From an uncultured Myxococcales bacterium (GTDB lineage Bacteria > Myxococcota_A > UBA9042 > DTJE01): DNA of 35,525 bases. Numbering within the stretch: position 1 is the stretch's first letter; each line of letters starts with the position of its first letter. A program made the position numbers and the translations under genes. The stretch spans positions 1 through 35,525 of the forward strand of contig CAIOFV010000150.1 of assembly GCA_903857665.1 (NCBI GenBank), in the 5' to 3' direction. This document shows, piece by piece, positions 8,461 through 16,168 of this stretch. The notes beneath the pieces are model-generated. The model was not told where the DNA came from and did no database searches. It saw only the letters and a list, made by a program, of their open reading frames with translations.

Positions 8461-8934
8461 TCAGGGAGCGGCGGGGGGCGGCTTCAGTTCTTCTTCGGCG
8501 ATCCGCTTCACCAGCGCCGAATCGACCTCGTCCTTGTGTCCCTTCATGATCGCGCCCATCAACCGGCCGACGTTCGACAGGCCGGAAAGCCCCTGCTCGG
8601 CGATGGTCTTGCGCACCAGTTCCCGCGTCGCGGCTTCGTCCAGCTTCTGCGGCAGGTACCCGGCCAGGTACTCGATTTCAAACCGGTACTTATCGACCAG
8701 CGGGCCGGACGTCAAGCCGCCCGTCGCGAATTCGCCCAGCGCCTTCTTGAGGCTGCGACTGTAGGCGTCGATGACCTCCTGGGCGACCGGGTCCGTGATC
8801 CCTCCCGTGAATCCCGGGGACGTCCGCTTTTCGGACAGCTTGCTCTTGACCATCCGCACGCAGTCCAGCACCTGCGGCTCGTGCGCCTTCATCGCGCGGG
8901 TCAACTCGGCATTCAAGCGTTCCTCGATCGTCAT
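8461..8934 (-). CDS. GatB/YqeY domain protein
   Basis: A protein of 157 residues that is all-helical and matches the YqeY family end to end: it starts with MTIEERLNAELTRAMKAHE and has the family's helical linker and a C-terminal region with GRLMGAIMKGHKDEVD. This fold is shared with the tail of the GatB subunit of the glutamyl-tRNA amidotransferase, where it touches tRNA. Stand-alone YqeY proteins are suspected to bind tRNA, but their role is unsettled. Start is ATG 8934 with GGGAGGGG 3 bases upstream. The length is normal for the family (about 150). A TACAAT -10 lies 26 bases upstream. Confidence 0.92.
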   Translation of the reverse strand: MTIEERLNAELTRAMKAHEPQVLDCVRMVKSKLSEKRTSPGFTGGITDPVAQEVIDAYSRSLKKALGEFATGGLTSGPLVDKYRFEIEYLAGYLPQKLDEAATRELVRKTIAEQGLSGLSNVGRLMGAIMKGHKDEVDSALVKRIAEEELKPPPAAP

Positions 8935-8959
8935 GGTCCCCTCCCGGACGGCCTGGCGG

Positions 8960-8965
8960 ATTGTA
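8960..8965 (-). promoter_or_regulatory. Candidate -10 (TACAAT) for the YqeY-like gene
   Basis: The minus strand reads GGTACAATCCG 25 bases before the ATG. No clear -35. Confidence 0.4.
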
Positions 8966-9031
8966 CCACGGAGCCCGCTTCCCCAGGCGCCGCCCTTGAG
9001 GCAAACAGGTCGCAAGAACCCGAAATTGTGA

Positions 9032-9061
9032 TTGCATGGCGGCCGTTCCCCATGCTAGAGT
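9032..9061 (+). promoter_or_regulatory. Sigma-70-type promoter for the DUF507 gene
   Basis: TTGCAT (9032-9037), an 18-base spacer and TAGAGT (9056-9061), giving a leader near 45-50 bases before ATG 9115. Confidence 0.55.
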
Positions 9062-9114
9062 CCCCCGACTTTCGCGGGCCCGCAACCCCGCGTTCGGATG
9101 GGAAGGGAGGCGAC

Positions 9115-9636
9115 ATGAAGTTGATGAGTGGCAAGGTCCCGGCGGTGGCGCACGACCTGGTGGACGCCCTGATTGCGGCGAACACGATCGAGGTCCTGCC
9201 CGAGGAGATCCACGAGGTCGAGATGGACATCGAGTCCGTCCTGCGGGAATACATCCGCCTCGATCGCGAGATCACCGACCGCGCCCGGGACGTCATCGCG
9301 ACCCAGAAGCGCGATTACAGCGAACTGAACAAGGTCAAGTCCCAGATCGCCCGCGAGCGCGGCTTCGGCGTTGGCGAAGGGATGCAGGAGTACCTCATCG
9401 CGCAGCTGATCGAGGCGCTGATCCACAGCCGGCACGTCGAGGAAGTCTTCGGCATGGACAACGAGCTGGTCGTCCAGATGGCGCCGGTCCTGAAGAAGCA
9501 CCTGGGCGCCGACGAGGAGCTGGACGGCGAAATCCGCCGCCGGATCAAGAACCTGACCGAAGGCACGATGGCCTGGGACGTCCAGTATCGGAAGGTCATG
9601 GAAGAATTGCGGAAAACGAAGAAGCTGGACGACTGA
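9115..9636 (+). CDS. DUF507 family protein
   Basis: A protein of 173 residues, soluble, helical and highly charged, with no signal peptide. The sequence has the DUF507 pattern: MKLMSGKVPAVAHDLVDAL at the N-terminus and a second half of similar style containing RRIKNLTEGTMAWDVQYRKV. The family is found mainly in deltaproteobacteria and relatives and has no established function. Start is ATG 9115 with GGGAGG 4 bases upstream, which excludes the longer in-frame open region that runs back through the neighbouring gene. It is a single-gene unit with its own promoter. Confidence 0.9.
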   Translation: MKLMSGKVPAVAHDLVDALIAANTIEVLPEEIHEVEMDIESVLREYIRLDREITDRARDVIATQKRDYSELNKVKSQIARERGFGVGEGMQEYLIAQLIEALIHSRHVEEVFGMDNELVVQMAPVLKKHLGADEELDGEIRRRIKNLTEGTMAWDVQYRKVMEELRKTKKLDD

Positions 9637-9927
9637 GCCGCCCCCCCGGGGCCCGCGAAGGGCCCTGGAGATCCGCCCCGGTTCAACCCCCGACCTCTGG
9701 ACGTCGCCGTGGATAAAAAGGGTGCCATCGACCGTCCGCCCGCCGCGTCCTTCGAAACACCCGACAGCCCGGGCAGGCCGGCTCACAGGATGGCATAACT
9801 CGCAGCCGGGCAAAGGGTTCGCGCCGACGGATGTGGCTTCCGGGACGAGGATGCATGACAATGGGGCCACGATTCAGTGCCGGATTCCCGGGAGCGGCAG
9901 ATCGCGCCGCCCCGTGAGGAGGGACCC
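9637..9927 (+). other. Intergenic region with small hairpin
   Basis: About 290 bases without a gene. A 6-bp stem (9649-9654 with 9660-9665) sits just after the DUF507 stop and could be a weak terminator. Further on, GACAAT at 9857-9862 is the best -10-like hexamer for the downstream sugar transferase, without a good -35. I see nothing else. Confidence 0.35.
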
Positions 9928-11085
9928 GTGTTCGTCCGCTTGATTCGTCGGCTGCGGCGCAGGATCCACGCCCGCGTCCTGTCGCACCTGCCGGGCATGC
10001 TTCCGCAGGATCTGTTCCGCCGCCTGGTCAACCGCGAGCGCGCCCGCTCCGATCGGAGTCGCCGCCCCTTCTCGGTGGTCGTGATCCACCTGCTGGAAAT
10101 GAATCTGCAGGCACTGCGCCGTGCGCCGGGACTGATCACCGCCTGCATCCGCGAAATCGACGACCTCGGGTGGTTCGACGCCGATGAACTGGGGGTCCTG
10201 CTGCCGGAAACGGATGGGGAAGGGGCGCGCCTGTTCGGCGCAAAGATCAAGGCCGCCTTCGACGCGTCCCCTTGCGCCGCGGCCATCCGCTTCTACACCT
10301 ACCGGCCCGAATGCGAGCAACCCGAGGCGTGCGGGCAGGTCGCCTGCGGCGGAAGCTGTCAGACCGGCAACCAACCGCGCACCGGCCCCCTGTTGGCCGG
10401 AGTTCCGGACGCCGAGCCGCCCCCGGGCATCGACGAGGGCCTGCCGGAAGAGGTACCCCGCGGCCTCAGCCGGATGTTCATCGCGCCCGTCCCCGCGTGG
10501 AAGCGCCTGATGGACATCGCGGTCGCCTCGGTGATGCTCGCCCTGTTGTCGCCGGTGTTGCTGTGCCTCGCCGTCGTGATCAAGGCCACCTCGCCCGGGC
10601 CCGTCATCTTCCGCCAACGCCGGGCCGGGATCGGTGGTCGCCCCTTCTGGTTTTTCAAGTTCCGCACCATGCACGTGGACGCCGAGGAGCGGAAGCAGGA
10701 ACTGCTGCACCTGAACGAGGCCGCCGGGCCCGTCTTCAAGATCGAGCACGATCCGCGGCTCACGCCGGTCGGCCGGCTGCTGCGCCGCTCGAGCCTCGAC
10801 GAACTACCCCAGTTGTGGAACGTCTTGAAGGGCGACATGTCGCTGGTGGGACCGCGCCCGCCCACGCTGGACGAAGTGCCGAAATACCAGCCCTGGCAGC
10901 GACGGCGCCTGGAGGTCATCGGCGGCCTGACCTGCATCTGGCAGGTGAGCGGACGTTGCCTGGTACCGTTCGAGGAATGGATGCGGATGGATCTGCGATA
11001 CACGCACCGGGTTTCGATGTGGACCGACGTCGTGCTGCTGTTCAAGACCGTGGGCGCCGTGGTGTCAAGACGGGGCGCGCGGTAG
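9928..11085 (+). CDS. Polyprenyl-phosphate sugar transferase with GGDEF-like N-terminus
   Basis: A protein of 385 residues. The C-terminal half is a bacterial sugar transferase of the WcaJ/PglC type: one hydrophobic helix (about 194-219), then FRQRRAGIGGRPFWFFKFRTM, then the catalytic SSLDELPQLWNVLKGDMSLV and GPRPP. These enzymes move a sugar phosphate onto undecaprenyl phosphate to start exopolysaccharide or O-antigen repeat units at the inner membrane. Residues about 36-112 resemble a degenerate GGDEF domain (RPFSVVVIHL, then WFDADELGVLLPETDGEGA), but the GGDEF signature itself is absent. A Cys cluster (Cys at about 129, 135, 140 and 144) links the halves. GTG 9928 is chosen because of GAGGAGG 5 bases upstream; GTG 9877 is in frame but has no ribosome site. 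No other polysaccharide genes are in the window. Confidence 0.9.
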   Translation: MFVRLIRRLRRRIHARVLSHLPGMLPQDLFRRLVNRERARSDRSRRPFSVVVIHLLEMNLQALRRAPGLITACIREIDDLGWFDADELGVLLPETDGEGARLFGAKIKAAFDASPCAAAIRFYTYRPECEQPEACGQVACGGSCQTGNQPRTGPLLAGVPDAEPPPGIDEGLPEEVPRGLSRMFIAPVPAWKRLMDIAVASVMLALLSPVLLCLAVVIKATSPGPVIFRQRRAGIGGRPFWFFKFRTMHVDAEERKQELLHLNEAAGPVFKIEHDPRLTPVGRLLRRSSLDELPQLWNVLKGDMSLVGPRPPTLDEVPKYQPWQRRRLEVIGGLTCIWQVSGRCLVPFEEWMRMDLRYTHRVSMWTDVVLLFKTVGAVVSRRGAR

Positions 11086-11152
11086 CGCCCCCCCGCATCC
11101 ACATGTGTCCCGTGCTATCCTCCCCCCGACGGTCGATGCCCGGAGGCCCTCG

Positions 11153-11575
11153 ATGCCGAATCCCCCGAACCCCGGCATCCCGCCGGCCCTGGCCTTCGCC
11201 CGGATCCTGCGGGTGGCCCTGGTCGTTTCGGTGGTGCTGTACGGCGTCCTCTCGATGGTCCTGCGGGACCGGGTGGGCGCGGAGGACCTGCCCGGTGCGA
11301 CGCACGCGGCCCTCCACGTGGTCGCCGGCGTGCTGGTGCTGCTGGGCGTCTGGCTCTTCCGGAGGATGGAGTCGGCCGGGCCGCGGGCGTCGTCCCGCGA
11401 GGCCGGTGACCGGCCTGCCCTGCCTCCGATGATGGTCGCCGGATGGTCGCTGTTCGAGGCGGTCGGGCTGCTGGGACTGGTCGTTTCGCTGCTGGGCGGG
11501 ACGGGCCAGGTCCTGGTCCTCGTGTCGCTGCTTCTGCTGCTGCTGCACCCGCCGCGCCTCGAATGGTTTTCCTGA
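11153..11575 (+). CDS. Small four-helix membrane protein, unknown
   Basis: A protein of 140 residues with four hydrophobic segments (about residues 15-36, 54-71, 94-112 and 116-131) and a poly-Leu stretch near the end. Start is ATG 11153 with GGAGG 6 bases upstream; TATCCT at 11116-11121 may be its -10. I do not recognise the family and see no catalytic residues. It lies between a sugar transferase and a radical SAM gene on the same strand, but the latter has its own promoter, so functional linkage is not implied. Confidence 0.7.
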   Translation: MPNPPNPGIPPALAFARILRVALVVSVVLYGVLSMVLRDRVGAEDLPGATHAALHVVAGVLVLLGVWLFRRMESAGPRASSREAGDRPALPPMMVAGWSLFEAVGLLGLVVSLLGGTGQVLVLVSLLLLLLHPPRLEWFS

Positions 11576-11595
11576 GCGCGCCCCTGCGCCGACCC

Positions 11596-11624
11596 TTGAC
11601 GACCGTACGGCCCGCTCCTATTCT
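11596..11624 (+). promoter_or_regulatory. Near-consensus promoter of the first radical SAM gene
   Basis: TTGACG (11596-11601), a 17-base spacer and TATTCT (11619-11624). Only six bases separate the -10 from the GTG start, so the expected transcription start falls on or next to the initiation codon. Confidence 0.65.
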
Positions 11625-11630
11625 TCGCCC

Positions 11631-13067
11631 GTGAAGCGCGTCCTGCTGATCAATACCAACACCTGCCGCGTGCCGTACCCCGTCGCACCCCTGGGGCTGT
11701 GCCTTCTGGCCAGCGCCCTGGAGGATGCCTTCGAGGTGCGCGTCCACGACGGGGCGTTCGACGGCGCCGCGGGCATGGCCGAGGCCGTTGCCGACTTCCG
11801 GCCGGACGTGGTGGGCCTCACCGTCCGGAACGTGGACGACCTGCTGGCCCGGGGCGGGGCGTTCTTCCTGGACCGCGTTCGCGACGAGTTCGTGCGCCCG
11901 CTGAGGGCGTTGACGGACGTACCGCTGGTGCTGGGCGGCAGCGCGTTCAGCCTGTTTCCCGCGTACCTGATGGACCTGTACGGCGCGGACTGGGGCGTCG
12001 TGGCCGAAGGCGAACATGTCTTCCGCGACCTGCTGACGGCCCTGCGGGACGGCCGCGACCCTTCAGGGCTGCCGGGCGTGGTGTCGCGACGGGACGGGCG
12101 CATCGTCGTGAACCCGCCCCGCTGCTCGACGCGGGCCCTGGTCACGCCGCGGGCGGACGTGGACCGCCACATCGACTTCACCCCGTACCGGCGCCTGGGT
12201 TCGTATCCCGTGCAGGCCCGGCGCGGCTGCTCGCACGGCTGCATCTACTGCACGTACCCGAGCGTCGAGGGGCGGGCATACCGCCTTCGCGACGCCTCCG
12301 ACATCGCCGACGAGATCGCCGAGGCGGCCGCGCGCCTGCCGGGCGTGACCTTCGAGTTCGTGGATTCGACCTTCAACGAGCCGCCCGGGCACGCCGAGGC
12401 CATCTGCGATGAAATCGTGGCGCGGGCGCCGGGCGTCCGGCTGCGCACCATGGGGGTCAACCCGGGCGGCGTGACCCGGGACCTGCTGCGCCGGATGAAG
12501 GCGGCAGGCTTCGCACAGATCGACTGCACGCCCGACTCGGCGTCGCCGCGCATGATCCGGTCGCTGGGCAAGAACTTCACCATGGACGGGCTCCTGCGGG
12601 CGGCCAGCGTGATCCGCACCGAACGCATGCCGACCGTGTGGTTCTTCCTGTTTGGCGGGCCGGGCGAGGACGAGTCCACCATCGCCGAGTCCCTCGACTT
12701 CATCGACCGCGAGATCGCTCCGGACGACCTGGTCCTGATGGGGTTGGGTCTGCGGGTGTACCCCGGCACCCCGCTGCACCGCATCGCGCTGAGGGAGGGC
12801 CTCGTGCGCCCCGATGACGACCTCGTGGCGCCGAACTTCTACGTGCAGCCGCCCCTGGGATACGACGGCATGCTGGAACGCCTGGTTTCGGCCGCCGCAA
12901 CCCGCCCGAACTGCCTGCCCCCCGGCGAAAACAACCCGACGACCGACATGCTGCGACAGGCCGTCGAGATGCGCACCCGCGACTCGCTGGCGGAGCCGAT
13001 GTTCCGCACGCTGCTGCGCATCCGTCGCTCGTGGCCGCAATTCGCCCGCCTTGCCGCTACGAAATGA
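11631..13067 (+). CDS. B12-binding-type radical SAM protein
   Basis: A protein of 478 residues. The first 140 form a Rossmann-type cobalamin-binding-like domain (VLLINTNTCRVPYPVAPLG at the start, a VLGGSAFSLFP segment and GVVAEGEHVFRDLL). The radical SAM core follows with CSHGCIYC, giving cluster ligands Cys 200, 204 and 207, and FLFGGPGEDE later in the barrel. This is the BchE/oxidative-cyclase-like class that includes methyltransferases and ring-forming enzymes. There is no DxHxxG motif, which is common in this class. GTG 11631 has no ribosome site and lies 7 bases after the -10 element, so translation is probably leaderless. Its end overlaps the end of a second radical SAM gene on the opposite strand by 11 bases. 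Substrate unknown; the neighbouring acyl-chain operon is the obvious candidate partner. Confidence 0.9.
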   Translation: MKRVLLINTNTCRVPYPVAPLGLCLLASALEDAFEVRVHDGAFDGAAGMAEAVADFRPDVVGLTVRNVDDLLARGGAFFLDRVRDEFVRPLRALTDVPLVLGGSAFSLFPAYLMDLYGADWGVVAEGEHVFRDLLTALRDGRDPSGLPGVVSRRDGRIVVNPPRCSTRALVTPRADVDRHIDFTPYRRLGSYPVQARRGCSHGCIYCTYPSVEGRAYRLRDASDIADEIAEAAARLPGVTFEFVDSTFNEPPGHAEAICDEIVARAPGVRLRTMGVNPGGVTRDLLRRMKAAGFAQIDCTPDSASPRMIRSLGKNFTMDGLLRAASVIRTERMPTVWFFLFGGPGEDESTIAESLDFIDREIAPDDLVLMGLGLRVYPGTPLHRIALREGLVRPDDDLVAPNFYVQPPLGYDGMLERLVSAAATRPNCLPPGENNPTTDMLRQAVEMRTRDSLAEPMFRTLLRIRRSWPQFARLAATK

Positions 13068-14403
13068 CGTGGTCGCCCCGCCGGATCGCCCACAGGCGCC
13101 CGGCCTCCTCGTAGAAGCGGTCCAGGGGCAGGCGGGTTTCGACAACGCAGTTGAAGAAGTTGTACTTCGCCAGGTCGGTGTCGATGATCCGAGGGCGCAT
13201 CTGGCGATGCAGCGCGGTCCCGGGCATCGGCGTCAGGATCGTGTACCCGGCGTAGGCGGTGGCGTGCGCCGTCGCGAATTCGGCCAGCGCGGCGAAGTCG
13301 TCAGGGCCGTAGTCCGGGTTCACCACGTAGTTCGCCCGCAGCAGGATGCCGTTGTCGGCGAATACGCCCAGCCCCTCGGTGATGGCCCGGGTGTCCAGGG
13401 CCTTGTTGTACCGTTTCAGTTCCTCGGCCCGGGGGGATTCGATCCCGGTGATGACGACCTTCAGGCCATTGCGGGCCAGGCGCGCGATCAGTTCGGGATG
13501 CTTCGCGGCGGTATCCAACCGCAGGTCCATCACGAAGGCCTTGTGGATCCCCTCGGACTCAAGCCGGTCCAGCAGGCGGTTCGTCCAGGCGATGTCCACC
13601 ACCGAGTTCGCGTCGGCGAACCGGATGACCTCGTATTCGGTCAGCGACGCCACCTCTGCGATAACGCTGTCGATGTCCCGCTGCAAGTAGGCCCCGGCCC
13701 GCTGGGGCCAGATGCTGCAGAACGAGCAGCGCGAGGGGCACCCCAGGGACGTGAAGAGGTAGGTGACGGGTCGCGGATCGCCCCCGACCGTGTAGGTGGA
13801 AAGCCACGGCTTGAGGCAGGAGCGGTCCGGGACCAGGAAGTCGCGGCCCGCCGGGTCGATCGCCAGGGCCGGAGCCGTCGTGGGACGCAGGTGATCGCCG
13901 TCCCGGATCAGCAGCCCACCGACCGCGTCCAGACCGCCTTCCGAAGCCACCGTGCGGACCAGCGCCTTGAACGCCAGGGCGCCGTCGCCCTGGACGACGA
14001 CATCGACCGCCGGGTCGTCGAAGTCCTCCGGGCACAGCGTCGCGTGCAGGCCGCCCGCGACCGTGAGGATCCGGTCCGACACCGACCGGACGGCGCGCAG
14101 GATGTCCAGGCCCGCCGGGGTTTCGGAAGCGATGAAGGTGACGCCCACGATGTCGGGCGGATCGGCCAGGATGCTGGCGCGGACCAGATCGCCCGGCGAC
14201 GGCGCGTCGGGGTGCAGATCATATTCGCCCTTGAGGTCGATGAACCGGACGTCGGCATCGTCGCGGACGGCGGCCGCCATGGTCAGCAGGCCGAGGGGCG
14301 GACCCACCAGGCGCGTGTGCACGAACCGCAGCGCCTCGGGCGGCGCATGGTCCCGCAAGGCGTTGTGGGGCGATCGCGGCGGGTTCACCAGCAGGACCTT
14401 CAC
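13057..14403 (-). CDS. B12-binding-type radical SAM protein, last gene of acyl-chain operon
   Basis: A protein of 448 residues. It has an N-terminal cobalamin-binding-like domain (VKVLLVNPPRSPHN, then PDIVGVTF and TVAGGLHATLCPEDF) and a radical SAM barrel with CPSRCSFC, giving ligands Cys 222, 226 and 229. A C-terminal extension ends in RRGDHVIS. It resembles lipid- and pigment-modifying radical SAM enzymes. Its GTG start at 14403 overlaps the stop of the preceding enoyl-CoA hydratase as GTGA, with GGGAGG 5 bases upstream, so it is translationally coupled to the acyl-chain operon. That makes a tailoring role on the operon's lipid or polyketide product the most economical reading (inference). 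It is distinct from, and only distantly similar to, the radical SAM gene at 11631. Confidence 0.9.
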   Translation of the reverse strand: MKVLLVNPPRSPHNALRDHAPPEALRFVHTRLVGPPLGLLTMAAAVRDDADVRFIDLKGEYDLHPDAPSPGDLVRASILADPPDIVGVTFIASETPAGLDILRAVRSVSDRILTVAGGLHATLCPEDFDDPAVDVVVQGDGALAFKALVRTVASEGGLDAVGGLLIRDGDHLRPTTAPALAIDPAGRDFLVPDRSCLKPWLSTYTVGGDPRPVTYLFTSLGCPSRCSFCSIWPQRAGAYLQRDIDSVIAEVASLTEYEVIRFADANSVVDIAWTNRLLDRLESEGIHKAFVMDLRLDTAAKHPELIARLARNGLKVVITGIESPRAEELKRYNKALDTRAITEGLGVFADNGILLRANYVVNPDYGPDDFAALAEFATAHATAYAGYTILTPMPGTALHRQMRPRIIDTDLAKYNFFNCVVETRLPLDRFYEEAGRLWAIRRGDHVIS

Positions 14404-15026
14404 GTCGTCCTCCCGCGTTCCTTCGCGAGCCGGAACACCCATCGAACGGCCGCCGCGTGCAGTTCCGCGCGGGGCGCCAGCGCGTCCACGAGCCCGAGGC
14501 GCAGGGCCTCGTCGGCGTCCACGTAGCGCCCGGTCAACAGGAGGTCCAGCGCGGCCCCCACGCCCACCCGCTCGGGTAGCCGCACGGTGCCGCCACACCC
14601 CGGGATCAGATCGAAGGACGTCTCGGGCACCGCGAACAGGGCGGAAGGCGTCGCGACCCGGCCCCCGCAGGCCAGCGCCAGTTCCAGGCCGCTGCCCAGG
14701 CATGCGCCGTCCACCGCCGCCACCGTCGGGAACGGAAGCGACTCCAGCGCGGTGAATGCCGCCGCGTTTTCCCGCAGCGCGCGGGCGGAATCGGGATCCC
14801 CCGGGACGGCGACGCCACGCAACTGGCCCACGTCGGCACCCGCCGAAAAGTGGCGGCCGCGGGAGCACACCACGAGGCCCGCCACGTCCAGGCCCGGCAG
14901 GACGTCCCGCACGCAGGCGGCGAACGACCGGAAGAACGTCGCATCCATCACGTTCCTGGGCGGGGCGTCCAGCACCAGCACCGCCACGTCGCCCTCCCTT
15001 TCCAGCGTCAGGGGGCCGAACGTCAT
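14400..15026 (-). CDS. Enoyl-CoA hydratase/isomerase family protein (second in operon)
   Basis: A crotonase-fold protein of 208 residues, shorter than the usual 255-260 because the C-terminal helical part is reduced. The oxyanion-hole region is HFSAGADVGQL at 59-69 and the second is ACLGSGLELALAC. Both acids used by hydratases are in place: Glu 115 (GSGLEL) and Glu 135 (AVPETSFDLIPG). It could hydrate or, in reverse, dehydrate an acyl thioester, or isomerise its double bond. ATG 15026 overlaps the upstream stop (ATGA), and its own stop overlaps the radical SAM start (GTGA). With a second family member two genes upstream, the pair may act on successive intermediates. Confidence 0.9.
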   Translation of the reverse strand: MTFGPLTLEREGDVAVLVLDAPPRNVMDATFFRSFAACVRDVLPGLDVAGLVVCSRGRHFSAGADVGQLRGVAVPGDPDSARALRENAAAFTALESLPFPTVAAVDGACLGSGLELALACGGRVATPSALFAVPETSFDLIPGCGGTVRLPERVGVGAALDLLLTGRYVDADEALRLGLVDALAPRAELHAAAVRWVFRLAKERGRTT

Positions 15027-15382
15027 GGCGCACCCCCGGCTTCGGGACCGACGGCCAGGCCCGCGGCGAGGTCGGGGGAATGGGAGATCGACACGCGGAC
15101 GGTCGACCACGCGACGGGCCCCGGCGCGGACCGCAGGCCGGGGGCACCCGATGGCAGGCGGTCCAGGACGAAGTCCCGGGAGGCTGCCGGCACGCCGGGT
15201 ACCAGGATTTCCCACAGATCGACGAGGGCGCGCTTCAGGGCCAGCCTGCCCGCCACCGATCGGTCCGGTCGGCCCTCGAGGTCGGCCTGCTCGGATGGGT
15301 CGAACGCCTCGCGGAGGATGCCGGCACGGTCCCGGGCCACCTCGGACAGGGTCACGCGGGCAAGGCAGGCTCGGATGGTCAC
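15023..15382 (-). CDS. Degenerate AcpS-like (phosphopantetheinyl transferase fold) protein
   Basis: A protein of 119 residues. The middle and end resemble an AcpS-type transferase: AGRLALKRAL at 44-53 sits where AcpS has RFAAKEA, and VRVSISHSPDLAAGLAVG at 95-112 matches the SISHs core. Two magnesium-binding features are missing: the N-terminal GxDxxxxxR motif and the Glu after the Lys, which is Arg 51 here. It is therefore probably not an active transferase, and may have a structural, carrier-binding or other role (inference). Start is GTG 15382 with GGAGG 7 bases upstream. It overlaps both neighbours by 4 bases. An intact AcpS-type gene exists at the other end of the operon. Confidence 0.65.
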   Translation of the reverse strand: MTIRACLARVTLSEVARDRAGILREAFDPSEQADLEGRPDRSVAGRLALKRALVDLWEILVPGVPAASRDFVLDRLPSGAPGLRSAPGPVAWSTVRVSISHSPDLAAGLAVGPEAGGAP

Positions 15383-16098
15383 GTTCGAGCCTCCCGGGCC
15401 ACGCGCAGGAACAGGTCGGTTTCCCGACGAAGGGCCTCGTCCCTGGGCAGGCGCCGTGCATTTCGCAGGGCTTCCATCAGCGCGCGGACCAGGGCCGGCG
15501 AGCGTCCGTCGATCCAGCGAGCCAGGAAGGCTTCGGCCGCCTCCACGACATCGCTGCCCGGCACGACCCGATCCACCACGCCCAGCGCCAGCGCCTCGTC
15601 CGCGCCCACCAGGCGTCCGGTCAGCAGGAGGTCGGCCCGCACCCGCCGCTCGACGCGATCGCCGTCACCGACGCTGCCGCCCAGCCCGGGGATCAGGCCG
15701 AGGGTCGATTCCGGGAAGCCCAGCATGGCCCCATCGGACGCCACGCGAGCGTGGCAGGCCAGCGCGATTTCCAGGCCGGCCCCCAGGCACTGCCCGCGGA
15801 TCGCCGCAACGACCGGTACCGGGGCATCGGCCAACTGGCGCAGGAGGGCCTTGCCGCGGGTAAGCGCCGAACCCAGGCCCTCGGGATCCTGCAGGCGCGC
15901 ACGGAGCGCTTCGATGTCGGCGCCCCCGCAGAAATGGCGCCCGGCACCCCGCACCACCACGCCGCGAAGGGCAGGCTCCTCCAGGAATGACGCCAGTTCG
16001 GAAGGTTCGACGAACACGGGATCGGGAAGCGTGTTGGCCGGAGGATGGTCGAATACAAGGTGCCCGAAATCGCCGTCGCGCTGCAGGTGCACCGTCAC
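15379..16098 (-). CDS. Enoyl-CoA hydratase/isomerase family protein (first in operon)
   Basis: A crotonase-fold protein of 239 residues. The oxyanion-hole segment is RHFCGGADIEAL at 54-65. Both hydratase acids are present: Glu 110 in GAGLEIALAC and Glu 130 in GFPESTLGLIPGLGG. The most likely start is GTG 16098; the 70 bases back to the previous stop have only a weak GGGGG ribosome site, so a different start is possible. It would interconvert 2-enoyl and 3-hydroxyacyl thioesters. Together with the 3-hydroxyacyl-CoA dehydrogenase directly upstream it makes a reversed beta-oxidation pair in an operon that also carries condensing enzymes. Confidence 0.88.
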   Translation of the reverse strand: MTVHLQRDGDFGHLVFDHPPANTLPDPVFVEPSELASFLEEPALRGVVVRGAGRHFCGGADIEALRARLQDPEGLGSALTRGKALLRQLADAPVPVVAAIRGQCLGAGLEIALACHARVASDGAMLGFPESTLGLIPGLGGSVGDGDRVERRVRADLLLTGRLVGADEALALGVVDRVVPGSDVVEAAEAFLARWIDGRSPALVRALMEALRNARRLPRDEALRRETDLFLRVAREART

Positions 16099-16168
16099 GC
16101 GGCCCCCATTCCCGGTCGCAGTGGAAGATTCCCGTGGGCCGGCCCGAAACGAACCCGGCTCGCAGGGC

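Noticed and set aside
9877..9927. Earlier GTG start for the sugar transferase.
   Set aside because: No ribosome site there, while GTG 9928 has GAGGAGG at the right distance.
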